A DNA stretch of 64,000 nucleotides from Actinacidiphila sp. DG2A-62 (GCF_035825295.1 NZ_JAYMGI010000002.1:6625501-6689500), one strand, 5' to 3'; numbered from the stretch's first letter, positions 37,713 through 47,982 are shown. A program made the numbers and translations. The notes: generated from the sequence alone by a model not told the origin.

Positions 37713-39428
37713 ATGCCCCAGCAGGCCAGCACCCAGGTCCAGCGCATGTCCCGGCTGACGGTCAGGACGCTGCGCGACGACCCGGCCGACGCCGACAGCC
37801 CCGGTCACCGGCTGCTGGTGCGCGCCGGGTACGTCCGCCGCTCCTCGGCCGGCATGTGGAGCTGGCTGCCGCTGGGCAAGCGGGTGCTGGACAACGTGGC
37901 CCGCGTGGTGCGCGAGGAGATGGACGCCATCGGCGGCCAGGAGGTGCTGCTGCCCGCGCTGGTCCCCGCCGAGACGTACGAGGCGACCGGCCGCGCCGGC
38001 GAGTACGGTGACCTGCTCTTCCGGCTCACCGACCGCAAGGGCGCCCGCTACGTCCTCGGGCCCACCCACGAAGAGGTCTTCACCCACCTGGTCAAGGACC
38101 AGGTCACCTCGTACCGGGACCTGCCGGTGATCCTCTACCAGGTGCAGACGAAGTACCGCGACGAGGCGCGGCCCCGCGCCGGGGTGCTGCGCGGGCGCGA
38201 GTTCCTGATGAAGGACGCTTACTCCTTCGACACCGGCGACGACGGCCTCGACGAGGCGTACCGGCTGCACCGCGAGGCGTACCTGCGGATCTTCCGCCGG
38301 CTCGGCCTGGACGTCCGGGTGGTCTCCGCGGTGTCCGGCGCGATGGGCGGCTCGCGCTCCGAGGAGTTCCTCGCGCCCGCCGCGGCCGGCGAGGACACCT
38401 TCGCCGCGTGCGCCGGCTGCGGCTACGCCGCCAACACCGAGGCGGTCGCCTTCACCGCGAAGGTCCCCGCGGCCGACGCGCCCGGCCCGCTGCGGGAGAT
38501 CGACACCCCCGGCACCGCGACGGTCGCCGAGCTGTGCGAGCGGCACGGCGTGCCCGCGTCCGCGGTGCTGAAGAACGTCCTGGTCACCGTCGACGGCGAG
38601 ATCACCGCGGTGGGCGTGCCCGGCGACCGCGAGGTCGACCTCGGCAAGCTCGCCGAGCACCTGGCGCCGGCCGTCGTCTCGCTGGTCACCGCCGAGGACT
38701 TCGCCGCCCGGCCCGACCTGGTCCGCGGCTACATCGGCCCGCAGGGACTGGCCGTCCGCTACCTCGCCGACCCCCGGGTCGCGCCCGGCACCGCCTGGGT
38801 CACCGGCGCCAACCACGCCGGCCGGCACGCCTGGGACGTCGTCTGCGGACGCGACTTCGAGGTCGACCGCTACCTGGACGTCGCAGTGGTGGAGCCCGGC
38901 GACCCCTGCCCGCGCTGCGGGGCCGGCCTCGCGCTGGATCGGGCGATCGAGGTGGGCCACATCTTCCGGCTGGGCCGGAAGTACACCGACGCCTTCCGGC
39001 TCGACGTCCTCGGCCCCGACGGCAAGCCCGTCCGGGTCACCATGGGCTCCTACGGCATCGGCGTGTCCCGCGCGGTCGGCGCCCTCGCCGAGCAGACCGC
39101 CGACGCGCGCGGACTGTGCTGGCCGGCCGAGGTCGCCCCCGCGGACGTCCACGTCGTCGCGGCGGGCAAGGGCGGGCCGCTCGCGCTCGCCGAGGAGGCC
39201 GCGGAGGCCCTCGCCGCGGCGGGACTGCGGGTGCTGCTCGACGACCGCGCGCTGTCGCCCGGGGTGAAGTTCGCCGACGCCGACCTCATCGGCGTCCCCC
39301 GGCACCTCGTCGCCGGCCGCCGCGCCGCCGAGCGCGTCCTGGAGCTGAAGGACCGCGCCACGGGGGAGCGGCAGGACCTCGCCTTCGCGGAGGCGGTCGC
39401 GCGCCTGACCGGCGGGACGGCGGGCTGA
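37713..39428 (+). CDS. proS: Prolyl-tRNA synthetase
   Basis: A 571-residue class II synthetase charging tRNA-Pro. Motif 1 region includes GHRLLVRAGYVRRSSAGMWS, motif 2 TKYRDEARPRAGVLRGREF, motif 3 GSYGIGVSRAVGALAEQ; the editing (INS) domain sits between (GVPASAVLKNVLVTVDG), marking the bacterial ProS type. ATG at 37713 with AGGAG upstream. It is in convergent orientation with the aminoglycoside kinase-like gene. Intact. Confidence 0.95.
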   Translation: MPQQASTQVQRMSRLTVRTLRDDPADADSPGHRLLVRAGYVRRSSAGMWSWLPLGKRVLDNVARVVREEMDAIGGQEVLLPALVPAETYEATGRAGEYGDLLFRLTDRKGARYVLGPTHEEVFTHLVKDQVTSYRDLPVILYQVQTKYRDEARPRAGVLRGREFLMKDAYSFDTGDDGLDEAYRLHREAYLRIFRRLGLDVRVVSAVSGAMGGSRSEEFLAPAAAGEDTFAACAGCGYAANTEAVAFTAKVPAADAPGPLREIDTPGTATVAELCERHGVPASAVLKNVLVTVDGEITAVGVPGDREVDLGKLAEHLAPAVVSLVTAEDFAARPDLVRGYIGPQGLAVRYLADPRVAPGTAWVTGANHAGRHAWDVVCGRDFEVDRYLDVAVVEPGDPCPRCGAGLALDRAIEVGHIFRLGRKYTDAFRLDVLGPDGKPVRVTMGSYGIGVSRAVGALAEQTADARGLCWPAEVAPADVHVVAAGKGGPLALAEEAAEALAAAGLRVLLDDRALSPGVKFADADLIGVPRHLVAGRRAAERVLELKDRATGERQDLAFAEAVARLTGGTAG

Positions 39429-39714
39429 GGCACGCGCAGGCCCCGCGGCGGCCGGGAGGCATACGTCCGAGCGGGGCGGCGCCTCGGCCGGCGCGGCGCC
39501 GGTCCCGCGCCGGGCGGGGGCTCGCCGTGAGGCGGACTTCCTCCCGGCATGGGCCCCCGGGCCGGTGCTTCGCGGCCCCGATGCCTCCGGGGCGGCCGGT
39601 GTTTGCGGGCCGGGCAGGATTGCGGGCCGAGCGGTGCCGCGGGCCGGGCGGGGATTCCGGTCCGGGCGGGGGTTCCGGTCCGCCCGGCGCCTTCCCGGCC
39701 GGGCGCGCCCCGGC
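39429..39714. other. Convergent intergenic region, proS / APH-like gene
   Basis: A 286-bp GC-rich tract without a supported gene. It holds a 17- to 18-bp repeat, GGCGGGGATTCCGGTCC followed by GGCGGGGGTTCCGGTCC (about 39650-39684), and several self-complementary GGCGCC/CCGGCCGG blocks that can fold into terminators for both genes. Confidence 0.5.
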
Positions 39715-40623
39715 TCAGAGCCAGCTGGCGAACTCCAGCAGCAGTTCGCCGTCCGTGCGACCGCCGACCGACAGGTACCAGACGCCCGCCTCGACCGCGC
39801 GGAAGACCGCCCAGCCGCGCAGCCTGTCGGCGTCGACCTCCAGGGAGTCGGCGAGCCGGGCGAGCCTGCGGCGGGCGGCGGCGCGGGAGCCGGGCTCGGC
39901 GGCGAGGGTGGACAGCCGGTCCCTGGCCAGCCACGCCAGGTCGAAGGCCGGTTCGCCGACCAGCGGCTTGGGGTCGATCGCCAGCCACGGCACCCGGTCG
40001 CCGGACAGCACGTTGCCGTGGTGGAAGTCCCCGTGCAGCAGCACCGGCTCCGGCGCCGAGCCGACCAGCTCCTCGCGGACCGCCAGCGCCTCGTCGATCA
40101 GCTCCCGCGCGTCCGCCGCGAAGTCCCGCGCGCGGCGCACGCGCAGCAGCGCCGCCAGGTCCGCGGTCCGGTCGGCGACCGAGGTGAACGGGTGGCCGTC
40201 GGCCGGCGGCACCCACAGCCGCCGCAGCACCCCCGCCGCCTCCAGCATCGCCTTGGGCTCGGCCAGCGAGCGCAGCGAGACGTCCGCGTGCAGCCGCTCC
40301 TCCAGCAGCGCGCCCTCCTCGGGCTCCGCGCGCAGCAGGCGCACCGCGCCGTGCCCGTCCCAGTGCGCGAGCGCCGCGTGCTCCTGCGCGCTCTCCCGCG
40401 TCACCATGCCGACCTTGAGCACCGCGGGCGTCCCGTCGGCCGTCCTGACCAGCACGATCATGCTGATCTGGCCGCCCGCCTCGAACACCCGCTCCGGCGT
40501 CAGCTGCCACCGATCCAGGTAGCCCGCCACCTGCCCCGGCAGCCGGGCCAGCCATTCCCGGCCCGCCTCGCCCTCCCAGGCCACGACGGTACGGGCCAGG
40601 CGTTCCGGCGGTTGCAGCTCCAC
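39715..40623 (-). CDS. Aminoglycoside/hydroxyurea phosphotransferase, APH(6)-like
   Basis: A 302-residue kinase-fold enzyme of the streptomycin 6-kinase/hydroxyurea kinase family. The catalytic loop LLHGDFHHGNVL and the metal-binding AIDPKPLVGEPAFDLAWL are diagnostic; VLKVGMV carries the ATP-binding Lys. Such genes are widespread in streptomycetes, and family members phosphorylate aminoglycosides or other alcohols; no antibiotic cluster is nearby, so a resistance role is not shown. GTG at 40623 follows GGAGGGA. Confidence 0.88.
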   Translation of the reverse strand: MELQPPERLARTVVAWEGEAGREWLARLPGQVAGYLDRWQLTPERVFEAGGQISMIVLVRTADGTPAVLKVGMVTRESAQEHAALAHWDGHGAVRLLRAEPEEGALLEERLHADVSLRSLAEPKAMLEAAGVLRRLWVPPADGHPFTSVADRTADLAALLRVRRARDFAADARELIDEALAVREELVGSAPEPVLLHGDFHHGNVLSGDRVPWLAIDPKPLVGEPAFDLAWLARDRLSTLAAEPGSRAAARRRLARLADSLEVDADRLRGWAVFRAVEAGVWYLSVGGRTDGELLLEFASWL

Positions 40624-40749
40624 TGCGGTGCGTTCCCTCCGTGACGAGTACGGGCGGCGGTGGCGGGTGCGCCCCCGCGCGGGCGGCGTCGGCGACGGCC
40701 GCGCGCCTCGGCGCCGGGCCGCACCGGGCGGGTCCGCCGGGACCGGGGC

Positions 40750-42372
40750 TCAGCGGCGTTCCGCCAACCCCGGGAAGGCTACGCTGCCGCCGCTCCACCG
40801 CACCGCGCGCACCGCCGAGGCCCGCAGCGCGGCCGCCGCGTCACGGCGTACGGTCCCGGTCGCGGCCCTGGTCAGATCGCCGTACGCGCCGGCCACCCGC
40901 TCCTCCAGATAGGCCGCCAGCCGTACCGCCGCGGCCCGGTCCGGCACGGCGAACGGCAGCGCGTAGGCCGCCGCGGCGGCGACCGGGGTCCCGCCGAGCC
41001 CGGTCACCGTGCGCACCAGCGCGTCCCTGGCCGCCCGGTGCGCGTCGTACGCCGCCCGGGCCTCTCGCGCCCGCCCGGCCCCGACCCGCCCGCCGACCGC
41101 GCCGTACCCGTAGACCGCGGCGTGCTCCGCGGCGAGCGCGGCCTGCGCTGCGGCCAGCACGGGGGACGCCTCGCGGCGGACGGTCGCGGCGCCCGGGGAC
41201 GCGCCCGTGCCCTTACCGCCTGCGCCTGTATCACCTGCGCCCGCGCCGTCTCCGCCCGTACCACCTGCGCCCGCGCCTCCGCCCGCATCGTCGGCCGTGC
41301 GCGGACCGGCACCGGCGGACGTCCCGGCGCCCGAGTCGCCGCCTGCGGACGTGCCGGTACCCGAGTCGCCGCCTGCGGAGGTACCCGCGCCCGCGCTTCC
41401 GGGTCCGCCCGTGCTGCCGCTCGCGGACGGACCCGCGGACGTACCGCTGCCCGGGGAGGCGTCCGCGCCGGCGGCCGGCGCGGCGCCCGCGTCCGATGAC
41501 GTAACGGAACGCGCGCCCGTGCCGTCGCCCGCCGTGGCGCCGGACGCGGCCGACGGCCCCGATCCGGTCACCGGGCGGGCGTCGGAGGCCGGCGTGGCGT
41601 TCGTTTCCGCGCCGGCGGCGGGAACCGCCGCAGGGGCGCTCGGGCCCGACGCGAGGTCGGCGTCGGGGGAGACGCCGGTCCTGGCGGGCGGGGTGCGGGC
41701 CAGCAGGACCACGTGGCCCGCGTCCGCGGCGGCGATCGAGGCCAGCAGCCGCGCGAGGTCGCCCGGCACCGTGAGCAGCGCCGCCGCCCGGCGGTCGGCG
41801 AGCGCCCGCTCGGCCGCGGCGAGCCACGCCAGCGTGGCCGGAGAGCCGGCCGGGACGGCCGGGGCCGTCGTGGCCGGCGTGCCCGAGGCGCCCGGCGAGG
41901 CCGCACCGCCCGGCGGGCGCGCGGACGTCGGAGCTGTCGCGGGCGGCGTCGGCGCGCCGTCGCGCGCCCCGGCGGACGGGGGCGCGGTCGCCGCGGCGTC
42001 CGCGGCCGGAGCCCGCGTCGTGGCGGACGGCCCCGAGCCGGCCGGACTCGCCGGGCGCGCGGAAGGCGCCGAGCCGCCCGGGGGCGCCGCGGCGGGCGGC
42101 TTCGCCCCGAGCGCCGACGCGTGCCGCGCCACCTCCGACCGCAGCGGCGCGAGCCGCACCGCCAGGTCCGGGTGGGCGGCGACCGCCGCGTCGTACCGCC
42201 GCAGCAGGCCGAGGCTGTCGGCCGCGGCACGGGCGCGCTCGGCCGCGCCGGGAACGGGCGCCGACCGCGCCGCCCCGGCGGACGCACCGCCCGACGAACA
42301 GCCGGTCAGCACCCCGGCCGCCGCCACGCCCAGCACCGTGCGCCGGCTCGGCCGGACCACCTCGGGGATCAT
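40750..42372 (-). CDS. Ferritin-like DUF4439 lipoprotein with long linker
   Basis: A 540-residue predicted lipoprotein. The N-terminus has a Tat-type RRTVLGVAAAGVL signal with lipobox LTGC. Two helical parts look like halves of a DUF4439 ferritin-like domain: residues about 35-90, and a C-terminal part with AAQAALAAEHAAVYGYGAVG, AYDAHRAARDAL and ALPFAVPDRAAAVRLAAYLEE. Between them is a roughly 300-residue Ala/Gly/Ser/Thr/Pro linker with repeats. Function unknown; surface location is implied by the signal. The start ATG at 42372 is read from the signal peptide. Confidence 0.8.
   Translation of the reverse strand: MIPEVVRPSRRTVLGVAAAGVLTGCSSGGASAGAARSAPVPGAAERARAAADSLGLLRRYDAAVAAHPDLAVRLAPLRSEVARHASALGAKPPAAAPPGGSAPSARPASPAGSGPSATTRAPAADAAATAPPSAGARDGAPTPPATAPTSARPPGGAASPGASGTPATTAPAVPAGSPATLAWLAAAERALADRRAAALLTVPGDLARLLASIAAADAGHVVLLARTPPARTGVSPDADLASGPSAPAAVPAAGAETNATPASDARPVTGSGPSAASGATAGDGTGARSVTSSDAGAAPAAGADASPGSGTSAGPSASGSTGGPGSAGAGTSAGGDSGTGTSAGGDSGAGTSAGAGPRTADDAGGGAGAGGTGGDGAGAGDTGAGGKGTGASPGAATVRREASPVLAAAQAALAAEHAAVYGYGAVGGRVGAGRAREARAAYDAHRAARDALVRTVTGLGGTPVAAAAAYALPFAVPDRAAAVRLAAYLEERVAGAYGDLTRAATGTVRRDAAAALRASAVRAVRWSGGSVAFPGLAERR
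41331..41390 (-). repeat. 30-bp tandem repeat in DUF4439 linker
   Basis: Two 30-bp copies beginning CCGAGTCGCCGCCTGCGGA at 41331 and 41361; a shorter related unit precedes them. They encode GTSAGGDSG repeats. In-frame length. Confidence 0.8.
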
Positions 42373-42577
42373 GCCGCGCAGTCTAGGGCCGTCGCGCGAG
42401 TCGCCGCGGCGTCGCGTCGCCCGGGACGCGCGCCGACCCGCGCGACAGCGCCCGAGGGCGGCGGAAACGCCGGTGCGAACTCGGGTAGCCTTGGCCTTGC
42501 ACGCTGAGAGCACGCGAGAGCACGCTGATCACGCGGCCTTCCATGACAACAGCAGACGCGGCCGAGGAGTCACCCGG

Positions 42578-43140
42578 ATGAGCACCACCCAGAAAGAGAG
42601 GCTGCGCGCACTGCTGGAGCCGCTCGTCGTGCAGGCGGGCCTGGACCTGGAAGAGGTCAAGGTGACCGCCGCGGGCAAGCGCCGGCAGCTCCTGGTCGTC
42701 GTGGACAGCGACGAGGGCGTGAATCTGGACGAGGTCGCCGAGCTGAGCCGCGCGCTGTCCAAGGAACTGGACGCCTCCGACGTGATGGGCGACGGCGAGT
42801 ACGTCCTGGACGTCAGCTCGCCCGGCGCCGACCGCCCGCTGACCGAGCCCCGGCACTTCCGCCGCAACGCCTGCGGCTGGTCAAGCTCCAGCTCAAGGAG
42901 CGCGGCGAGCTGATCGCGCGGATCATGACGGTGGACGACACCGGCCTCGACCTGGAGGTCCCGGGCGTCAAGGGCCGCAAGCCCAAGCCCGCCCGCGCGG
43001 ACTTCGCGCAGATCGCGCGGGCCCGGGTCGAGATCGAGTTCAACCGCCCGGCCGACGGCTCGGCGGACAGCGGTTCCGGCGACGCGGCGGACGACGGCGC
43101 CGAGCCGGCCGACGGCGTCGAGAGCACTGAGGAGGCGTAG
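42578..43140 (+). CDS. rimP: Ribosome maturation factor RimP (one frameshift)
   Basis: A protein of about 187 residues needed for 30S subunit maturation. The N-terminal domain reads LEPLVVQAGLDLEEVKV and DGEYVLDVSSPGADRPL, typical of RimP. The C-terminal domain (RLVKLQLKERGELIARIM) and an acidic tail are in another frame; a single missing base near 42868-42874 (CAACGCCTGCGGC) joins them at the domain boundary. ATG at 42578. nusA starts 2 bp after the stop. As an important core gene it is probably intact in the organism. Confidence 0.88.
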
Positions 43141-43142
43141 CC

Positions 43143-44138
43143 GTGGACATCGACATGAAGGCCCTGCGGGGTCTGGTCACCGAGCGGCAGATCTCGTTCG
43201 ACCTGCTGGTCGAGGCCATCGAGTCGGCACTCCTCATCGCCTACCACCGTGAGCCGGGCAGCCACCGCCGGGCCCGCGTGGAGCTGGACAAGCACTCCGG
43301 CCACGTCACCGTCTGGGCCACCGAGGACCAGGAGGAGGCCGGCGAGGGCGCCGAGCCGCGCGAGTTCGACGACACGCCCTCCGGCTTCGGCCGGATCGCC
43401 GCGTCGACCGCCAAGCAGGTGATCCTGCAGCGGCTGCGCGACGCCGAGGACGACGTGACCTTCGGCGAGTACGCCGGCCGCGAGGGCGACATCGTCACCG
43501 GCATCGTCCAGCAGGGCAAGGACCCGAAGAACGTCCTGGTCGACATCGGCAAGCTGGAGGCCATCCTGCCGGTGCAGGAGCAGGTCCCCGGCGAGGACTA
43601 CGGCCACGGCACCCGGCTGCGCTCCTACGTCGTCCGGGTCGCCAAGGGCGTCCGCGGCCCGTCGGTGACGCTGTCGCGGACCCACCCCAACCTGGTGAAG
43701 AAGCTGTTCGCGCTGGAGGTCCCGGAGATCGCCGACGGCTCGGTGGTCATCGAGGCGATCGCCCGCGAGGCCGGCCACCGCACCAAGATCGCGGTCAGGT
43801 CGGCCCGCTCCGGGCTGAACGCCAAGGGCGCCTGCATCGGCCCGGTGGGCGCGCGGGTGCGCGCGGTGATGGCCGAGCTGAACGGTGAGAAGATCGACAT
43901 CGTCGACTGGTCGGACGACCCCGCGGAGATGGTCGCCAACGCGCTGTCCCCGGCCCGGGTGACCAAGGTCGACGTGGTCGACCTGGCCGCCAGGTCCGCC
44001 CGGGTGACCGTGCCGGACTACCAGCTGTCGCTGGCCATCGGCAAGGAGGGCCAGAACGCCCGGCTCGCCGCCCGGCTCACCGGATGGCGGATCGACATCC
44101 GCCCGGACACCGAGGACACCGGGGACAGCGGCGAGTAG
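43143..44138 (+). CDS. nusA: Transcription termination/antitermination factor NusA
   Basis: A 331-residue RNA polymerase-associated factor. An N-terminal domain is followed by the S1 domain (GDIVTGIVQQGKDPKNVLVDIG) and two KH domains (KGACIGPVGARVRAV; LAIGKEGQNARLAARL). It lacks the C-terminal acidic repeats of E. coli NusA, as usual in actinobacteria. GTG at 43143. Part of rimP-nusA-rnpM-infB. Intact. Confidence 0.95.
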   Translation: MDIDMKALRGLVTERQISFDLLVEAIESALLIAYHREPGSHRRARVELDKHSGHVTVWATEDQEEAGEGAEPREFDDTPSGFGRIAASTAKQVILQRLRDAEDDVTFGEYAGREGDIVTGIVQQGKDPKNVLVDIGKLEAILPVQEQVPGEDYGHGTRLRSYVVRVAKGVRGPSVTLSRTHPNLVKKLFALEVPEIADGSVVIEAIAREAGHRTKIAVRSARSGLNAKGACIGPVGARVRAVMAELNGEKIDIVDWSDDPAEMVANALSPARVTKVDVVDLAARSARVTVPDYQLSLAIGKEGQNARLAARLTGWRIDIRPDTEDTGDSGE

Positions 44139-44324
44139 GCCGCACGACGGGGGCTCCTCGCAGCCGGCGGCCCGCGGCCGGCGGCCCGTACGGCGGCCGC
44201 GGTCCGCACGGCGGCAGTGGTGCGCACGGCGGATTCCGGCCATCCGCCGGGCATATGGCAGACGAACAACCGTGCGTCGGCCCACTCGAAGGAGTGAGGT
44301 CGGCGCGGGGAGGTAGACTTGAAC

Positions 44325-44603
44325 GTGTCTGGTCGGACGCTGAACCCAGCATGCCCGGAGCGAACCTGCATCGGCTGCCGGCAGCGAGCGGCCAAGAGCG
44401 ATCTGCTGCGTGTGGCGGCGGTCGGGGGCGCATGCGTTCCCGATCATCGCGGTACGCTGCCCGGTCGGGGTGCTTATCTGCATCCCGCCCTTGCCTGCCT
44501 CGACCTGGCGGTCCGCCGCCGGGCGTTCGCACGGGCCTTCCGGGGCCCGGTGGCGCCCGACGACGCGGAACTGCGCCGGTACGTCGAGCGGGCAGCCCCG
44601 TAA
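44325..44603 (+). CDS. rnpM: YlxR/RnpM family RNA-binding protein
   Basis: A 92-residue basic protein between nusA and infB. The motif RTCIGCRQ with paired cysteines and GRGAYLHP define the YlxR family; the B. subtilis member (RnpM) binds RNase P RNA. The GTG at 44325 is preferred because the product then starts with SGRTLNPACPERTC and GGGGAGG lies 11 bp upstream; TTG at 44319 is the alternative with a 5-bp spacing. Intact. Confidence 0.88.
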   Translation: MSGRTLNPACPERTCIGCRQRAAKSDLLRVAAVGGACVPDHRGTLPGRGAYLHPALACLDLAVRRRAFARAFRGPVAPDDAELRRYVERAAP

Positions 44604-44672
44604 GAAGAAGTACGGCACGGGCGACACCGTGCGGTCAGGTACCTCGCGAGATGGAAGTAGGTCGAGATTGCG

Positions 44673-44715
44673 ATGAGCACTCGATGAGTACGCGATGAGT
44701 ACGCCCATGAAGTAG
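44673..44715 (+). promoter_or_regulatory. Three overlapping mini-ORFs in the infB leader
   Basis: ATGAGCACTCGATGA, ATGAGTACGCGATGA and ATGAGTACGCCCATGAAGTAG at 44673-44687, 44684-44698 and 44695-44715 read MSTR-stop, MSTR-stop and MSTPMK-stop. Each ATG overlaps the previous stop as ATGA. A further ATG at 44651 (MEVGRD...) ends at the second stop. The chain ends 43 bp before the infB GTG. A translation-coupled leader or attenuator is the obvious idea; function is not shown. Confidence 0.6.
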
Positions 44716-44758
44716 CGACGGTCCGGCGGACGACCACCCCGGACCTAGAAGGAGCGAA

Positions 44759-47700
44759 GTGGCTAAGGTCCGGGTATACGAACTCGCCAAGGAGATGGGA
44801 GTCGAGAGCAAGGTCGTCATGGCCAAGCTCCAGGAACTCGGCGAATTCGTCCGTTCGGCGTCCTCGACGATCGAGGCGCCGGTCGTCCGCAAACTGACTG
44901 ACGCTTTCCAGGGACCCGGCGGTGGCGCCGGCAAGTCCGCTGCGAAGCCCTCGGCGCCCCGCAAGGCGCCCACCCCCGCGGCGCAGCGCCCCGGGGCGCC
45001 TCCACGCCGGCCCCACCCCGGGTGCGTCGGCCCGTCCGGCTGCCCCGGCGCCCAAGCCGGGCGGCCCGGTGACCCCGGCCGCCCCCGGCGGGCAGAACGG
45101 CAGCGCCCCGGCCCCCGGCCCGCGCCCCGGCCCGAAGCCGGCGCCGCGCCCGGCCCCCTCGGCCCCGGTGCCCGCGGCCGAGTTCCAGGCGCCGCCCGCC
45201 GCGCCGTCCGGCCCGTCCGGACCGTCCGGATCCGGCGGCTCCGCCCCCGCGGCCCCCTCCGGCCCGCGTCCCGGCGCCACCCCCGGCCCGCGTCCGGCCC
45301 GTCCGGCCGGCGGCCAGGGCGGCCACGGCGAAGGCCGTCCGCAGCGCGACGGCGCGCCGCGTCCCGGCGGCCGTCCCGCAGGCCAGGGCGGCGCACCGCG
45401 TCCCGGCGGCGGCCGTCCGGCCGGCCCGCGTCCGGGCAACAACCCCTTCACCTCGTCCGGCTCCACGGGCATGCCCCGTCCCGGCGGCGCACCGCGTCCC
45501 GGCGGCGGCCAGGGCGGCGCTCCGCGGCCGACCGGTCCCGGCGGCGGCGCACCGCGTCCCGGCGGCGCCCCCCGTCCTGGCGCCCCCGGCGGCCAGAGCG
45601 GTCCCGGCGCGGGCCGTCCGTCGCCCGGCGGCATGCCCCGCCCGCAGTCCTCGGGCCCGCGCCCGAACCCCGGCATGATGCCGCAGCGCCCGTCCTCCAC
45701 CGGCGGCCCCGGCGGCCGTCCCGGCGGTCCGGGCGGTCGTCCCGGCGGCCCCGGCGGTCGCTCCGGCGGCCCCGGCGGACGTCCGGGCGGCGGCGGCTTC
45801 GCCGGCCGTCCCGCCGGTCCCGGCGGCGGCGGTCGTCCCGGCGGTGGCGGTGGCTTCGGCGGTCGTCCCGGCGGCGGCGCCCCCGGCGGCGGCGGTGGCT
45901 TCGGCCCGCGTCCCGGCGGCTTCGGCGGCCGTCCCGGCGGTCCGGGCGGACGCGGCGGCACGCAGGGCGCGTTCGGTCGCGGCCCCGGCGGCCGTCCGGC
46001 GCGCGGACGCAAGAGCAAGCGCCAGCGGCGCCAGGAGTACGAGGCCATGCAGGCCCCGTCCGTGGGCGGCGTGCTGCTGCCCCGCGGCAACGGCCAGACC
46101 GTGCGGCTGTCGCGCGGCGCCTCCCTCACCGACTTCGCCGAGAAGATCAACGCCAACCCGGCGTCGCTCGTCCAGGTGATGCTGAACCTCGGCGAGATGG
46201 TCACGGCCACCCAGTCGGTGTCGGACTCCACCCTGGAGCTGCTCGCCGGCGAGATGAACTACGTGCTGGAGATCGTCAGCCCGGAGGAGGAGGACCGCGA
46301 GCTGCTGGAGTCCTTCGACATCGAGTTCGGCGAGGACGAGGGCGGCGACGAGGCCCTGCAGCCGCGTCCGCCGGTGGTCACCGTGATGGGTCACGTCGAC
46401 CACGGCAAGACCCGCCTGCTCGACGCGATCCGCAAGACCAACGTGGTCGCGGGCGAGGCCGGCGGCATCACCCAGCACATCGGCGCCTACCAGGTCGCCA
46501 CCGACGTCAACGGTGAAGAGCGCAGGATCACCTTCATCGACACCCCGGGCCACGAGGCGTTCACCGCCATGCGTGCCCGCGGCGCGAAGTCCACCGACAT
46601 CGCGATCCTCGTGGTCGCGGCCAACGACGGTGTGATGCCGCAGACGATCGAGGCGCTGAACCACGCCAAGGCGGCCGACGTGCCGATCGTGGTGGCGGTC
46701 AACAAGATCGACGTCGAGGGCGCGGACCCGACCAAGGTGCGCGGCCAGCTCACCGAGTTCGGCCTGGTGGCCGAGGAGTACGGCGGCGACACCATGTTCG
46801 TCGACATCTCCGCCAAGCAGGGCCTGCACATCGACGAGCTGCTGGAGGCCGTGGTGCTCACCGCGGACGCCTCGCTCGACCTGCGGGCCAACCCGGAGCA
46901 GGACGCGCAGGGCATCGCGATCGAGGCCCACCTCGACCGGGGCCGCGGCGCCGTGGCGACCGTCCTGGTCCAGCGCGGTACGCTGCGGGTCGGCGACACG
47001 ATGGTGGTGGGCGACGCCTACGGCCGCGTGCGCGCCATGCTCGACGACAAGGGCGACAACGTGGAGGAGGCGACCCCGTCGACCCCCGTCCTCGTGCTCG
47101 GTCTGACCAACGTGCCCGGCGCCGGCGACAACTTCCTGGTCGTCGACGAGGACCGCACGGCCCGCCAGATCGCCGAGAAGCGCGCCGCCCGCGAGCGGAA
47201 CGCGGCGTTCGCCCGCAAGGGCCGCAGGTTCTCGCTGGAGAATCTGGACGAGGCGCTCAAGGCCGGTGAGGTGCAGGAACTCAACCTCATCATCAAGGGC
47301 GACGCGTCCGGTTCGGTCGAGGCCCTGGAGTCCTCGCTCATGCAGCTCGACGTCGGCGAGGAGGTCGACATCCGCGTGCTGCACCGCGGCGTGGGCGCGG
47401 TCACCGAGTCGGACATCGACCTGGCGACCGGCTCCGACGCCATCGTCATCGGCTTCAACGTGCGCGCCGCTGGGCGTGCCACCCAGATGGCCGAGCGCGA
47501 GGGCGTGGACGTCCGGTACTACTCGGTGATCTACCAGGCCATCGAGGAGATCGAGGCGGCCCTGAAGGGCATGCTGAAGCCGGAGTACGAAGAGGTGGAG
47601 CTCGGCACCGCCGAGATCCGCGAGGTCTTCCGCTCCTCCAAGCTCGGCAACATCGCCGGTGTGCTGGTCCGCTCCGGCGAGGTCAGGCGGAACACCAAGG

Positions 47701-47888
47701 CCCGCCTGCTGCGCGACGGCAAGGTCATCGCGGAGAACCTCACCATCGAGGGCCTGCGCCGCTTCAAGGACGACGTCACCGAGATTCGTGAGGGTTACGA
47801 GGGCGGTATCAACCTCGGCAACTACAACGACATCAAGATCGACGACGTCATCGCGACGTACGAGATGCGCGAGAAGCCGCGCGGCTGA
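44759..47888 (+). CDS. infB: Translation initiation factor IF-2 (frame change in N-terminal linker)
   Basis: A GTPase of about 1,043 residues that places initiator tRNA on the 30S subunit. The N-terminal IF2 subdomain is RVYELAKEMGVESKVVMAKL, then a ~350-residue Gly/Pro/Arg-rich linker, IF2N-2, and the G domain with VMGHVDHGKTRLLD, DTPGHEAF and NKID, domains II-IV following. The frame changes in the linker at 44988-45020: two missing bases (frames GASTPAP then TPGASARPAAP) or one extra would explain it. GTG at 44759 follows AAGGAGCG. An essential gene, so an assembly error is favoured. The long GGRPGGPGG-rich linker is normal for streptomycetes. Confidence 0.92.
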
Positions 47889-47908
47889 CACGCGGCACCG
47901 GGCCGAAG

Positions 47909-47924
47909 GGCCCCGGCCGGGGCC
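47909..47924. other. 16-bp perfect palindrome between infB and DUF503 gene
   Basis: GGCCCCGGCCGGGGCC is fully self-complementary and lies 20 bp after the infB stop in a 94-bp gap. It can fold into a short stem and may be a weak terminator or processing site, but no T run follows. Confidence 0.45.
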
Positions 47925-47982
47925 GGTCGGTGGGTGGAAATCCCGTCGATCGGCCCCGGCCGTCGCCTGTACCGTCGTACCC

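Noticed and set aside
39715..40623. A dedicated antibiotic-resistance gene
   Set aside because: APH(6)-like motifs are clear, but these genes are common in streptomycete cores and no biosynthetic cluster is in the window.
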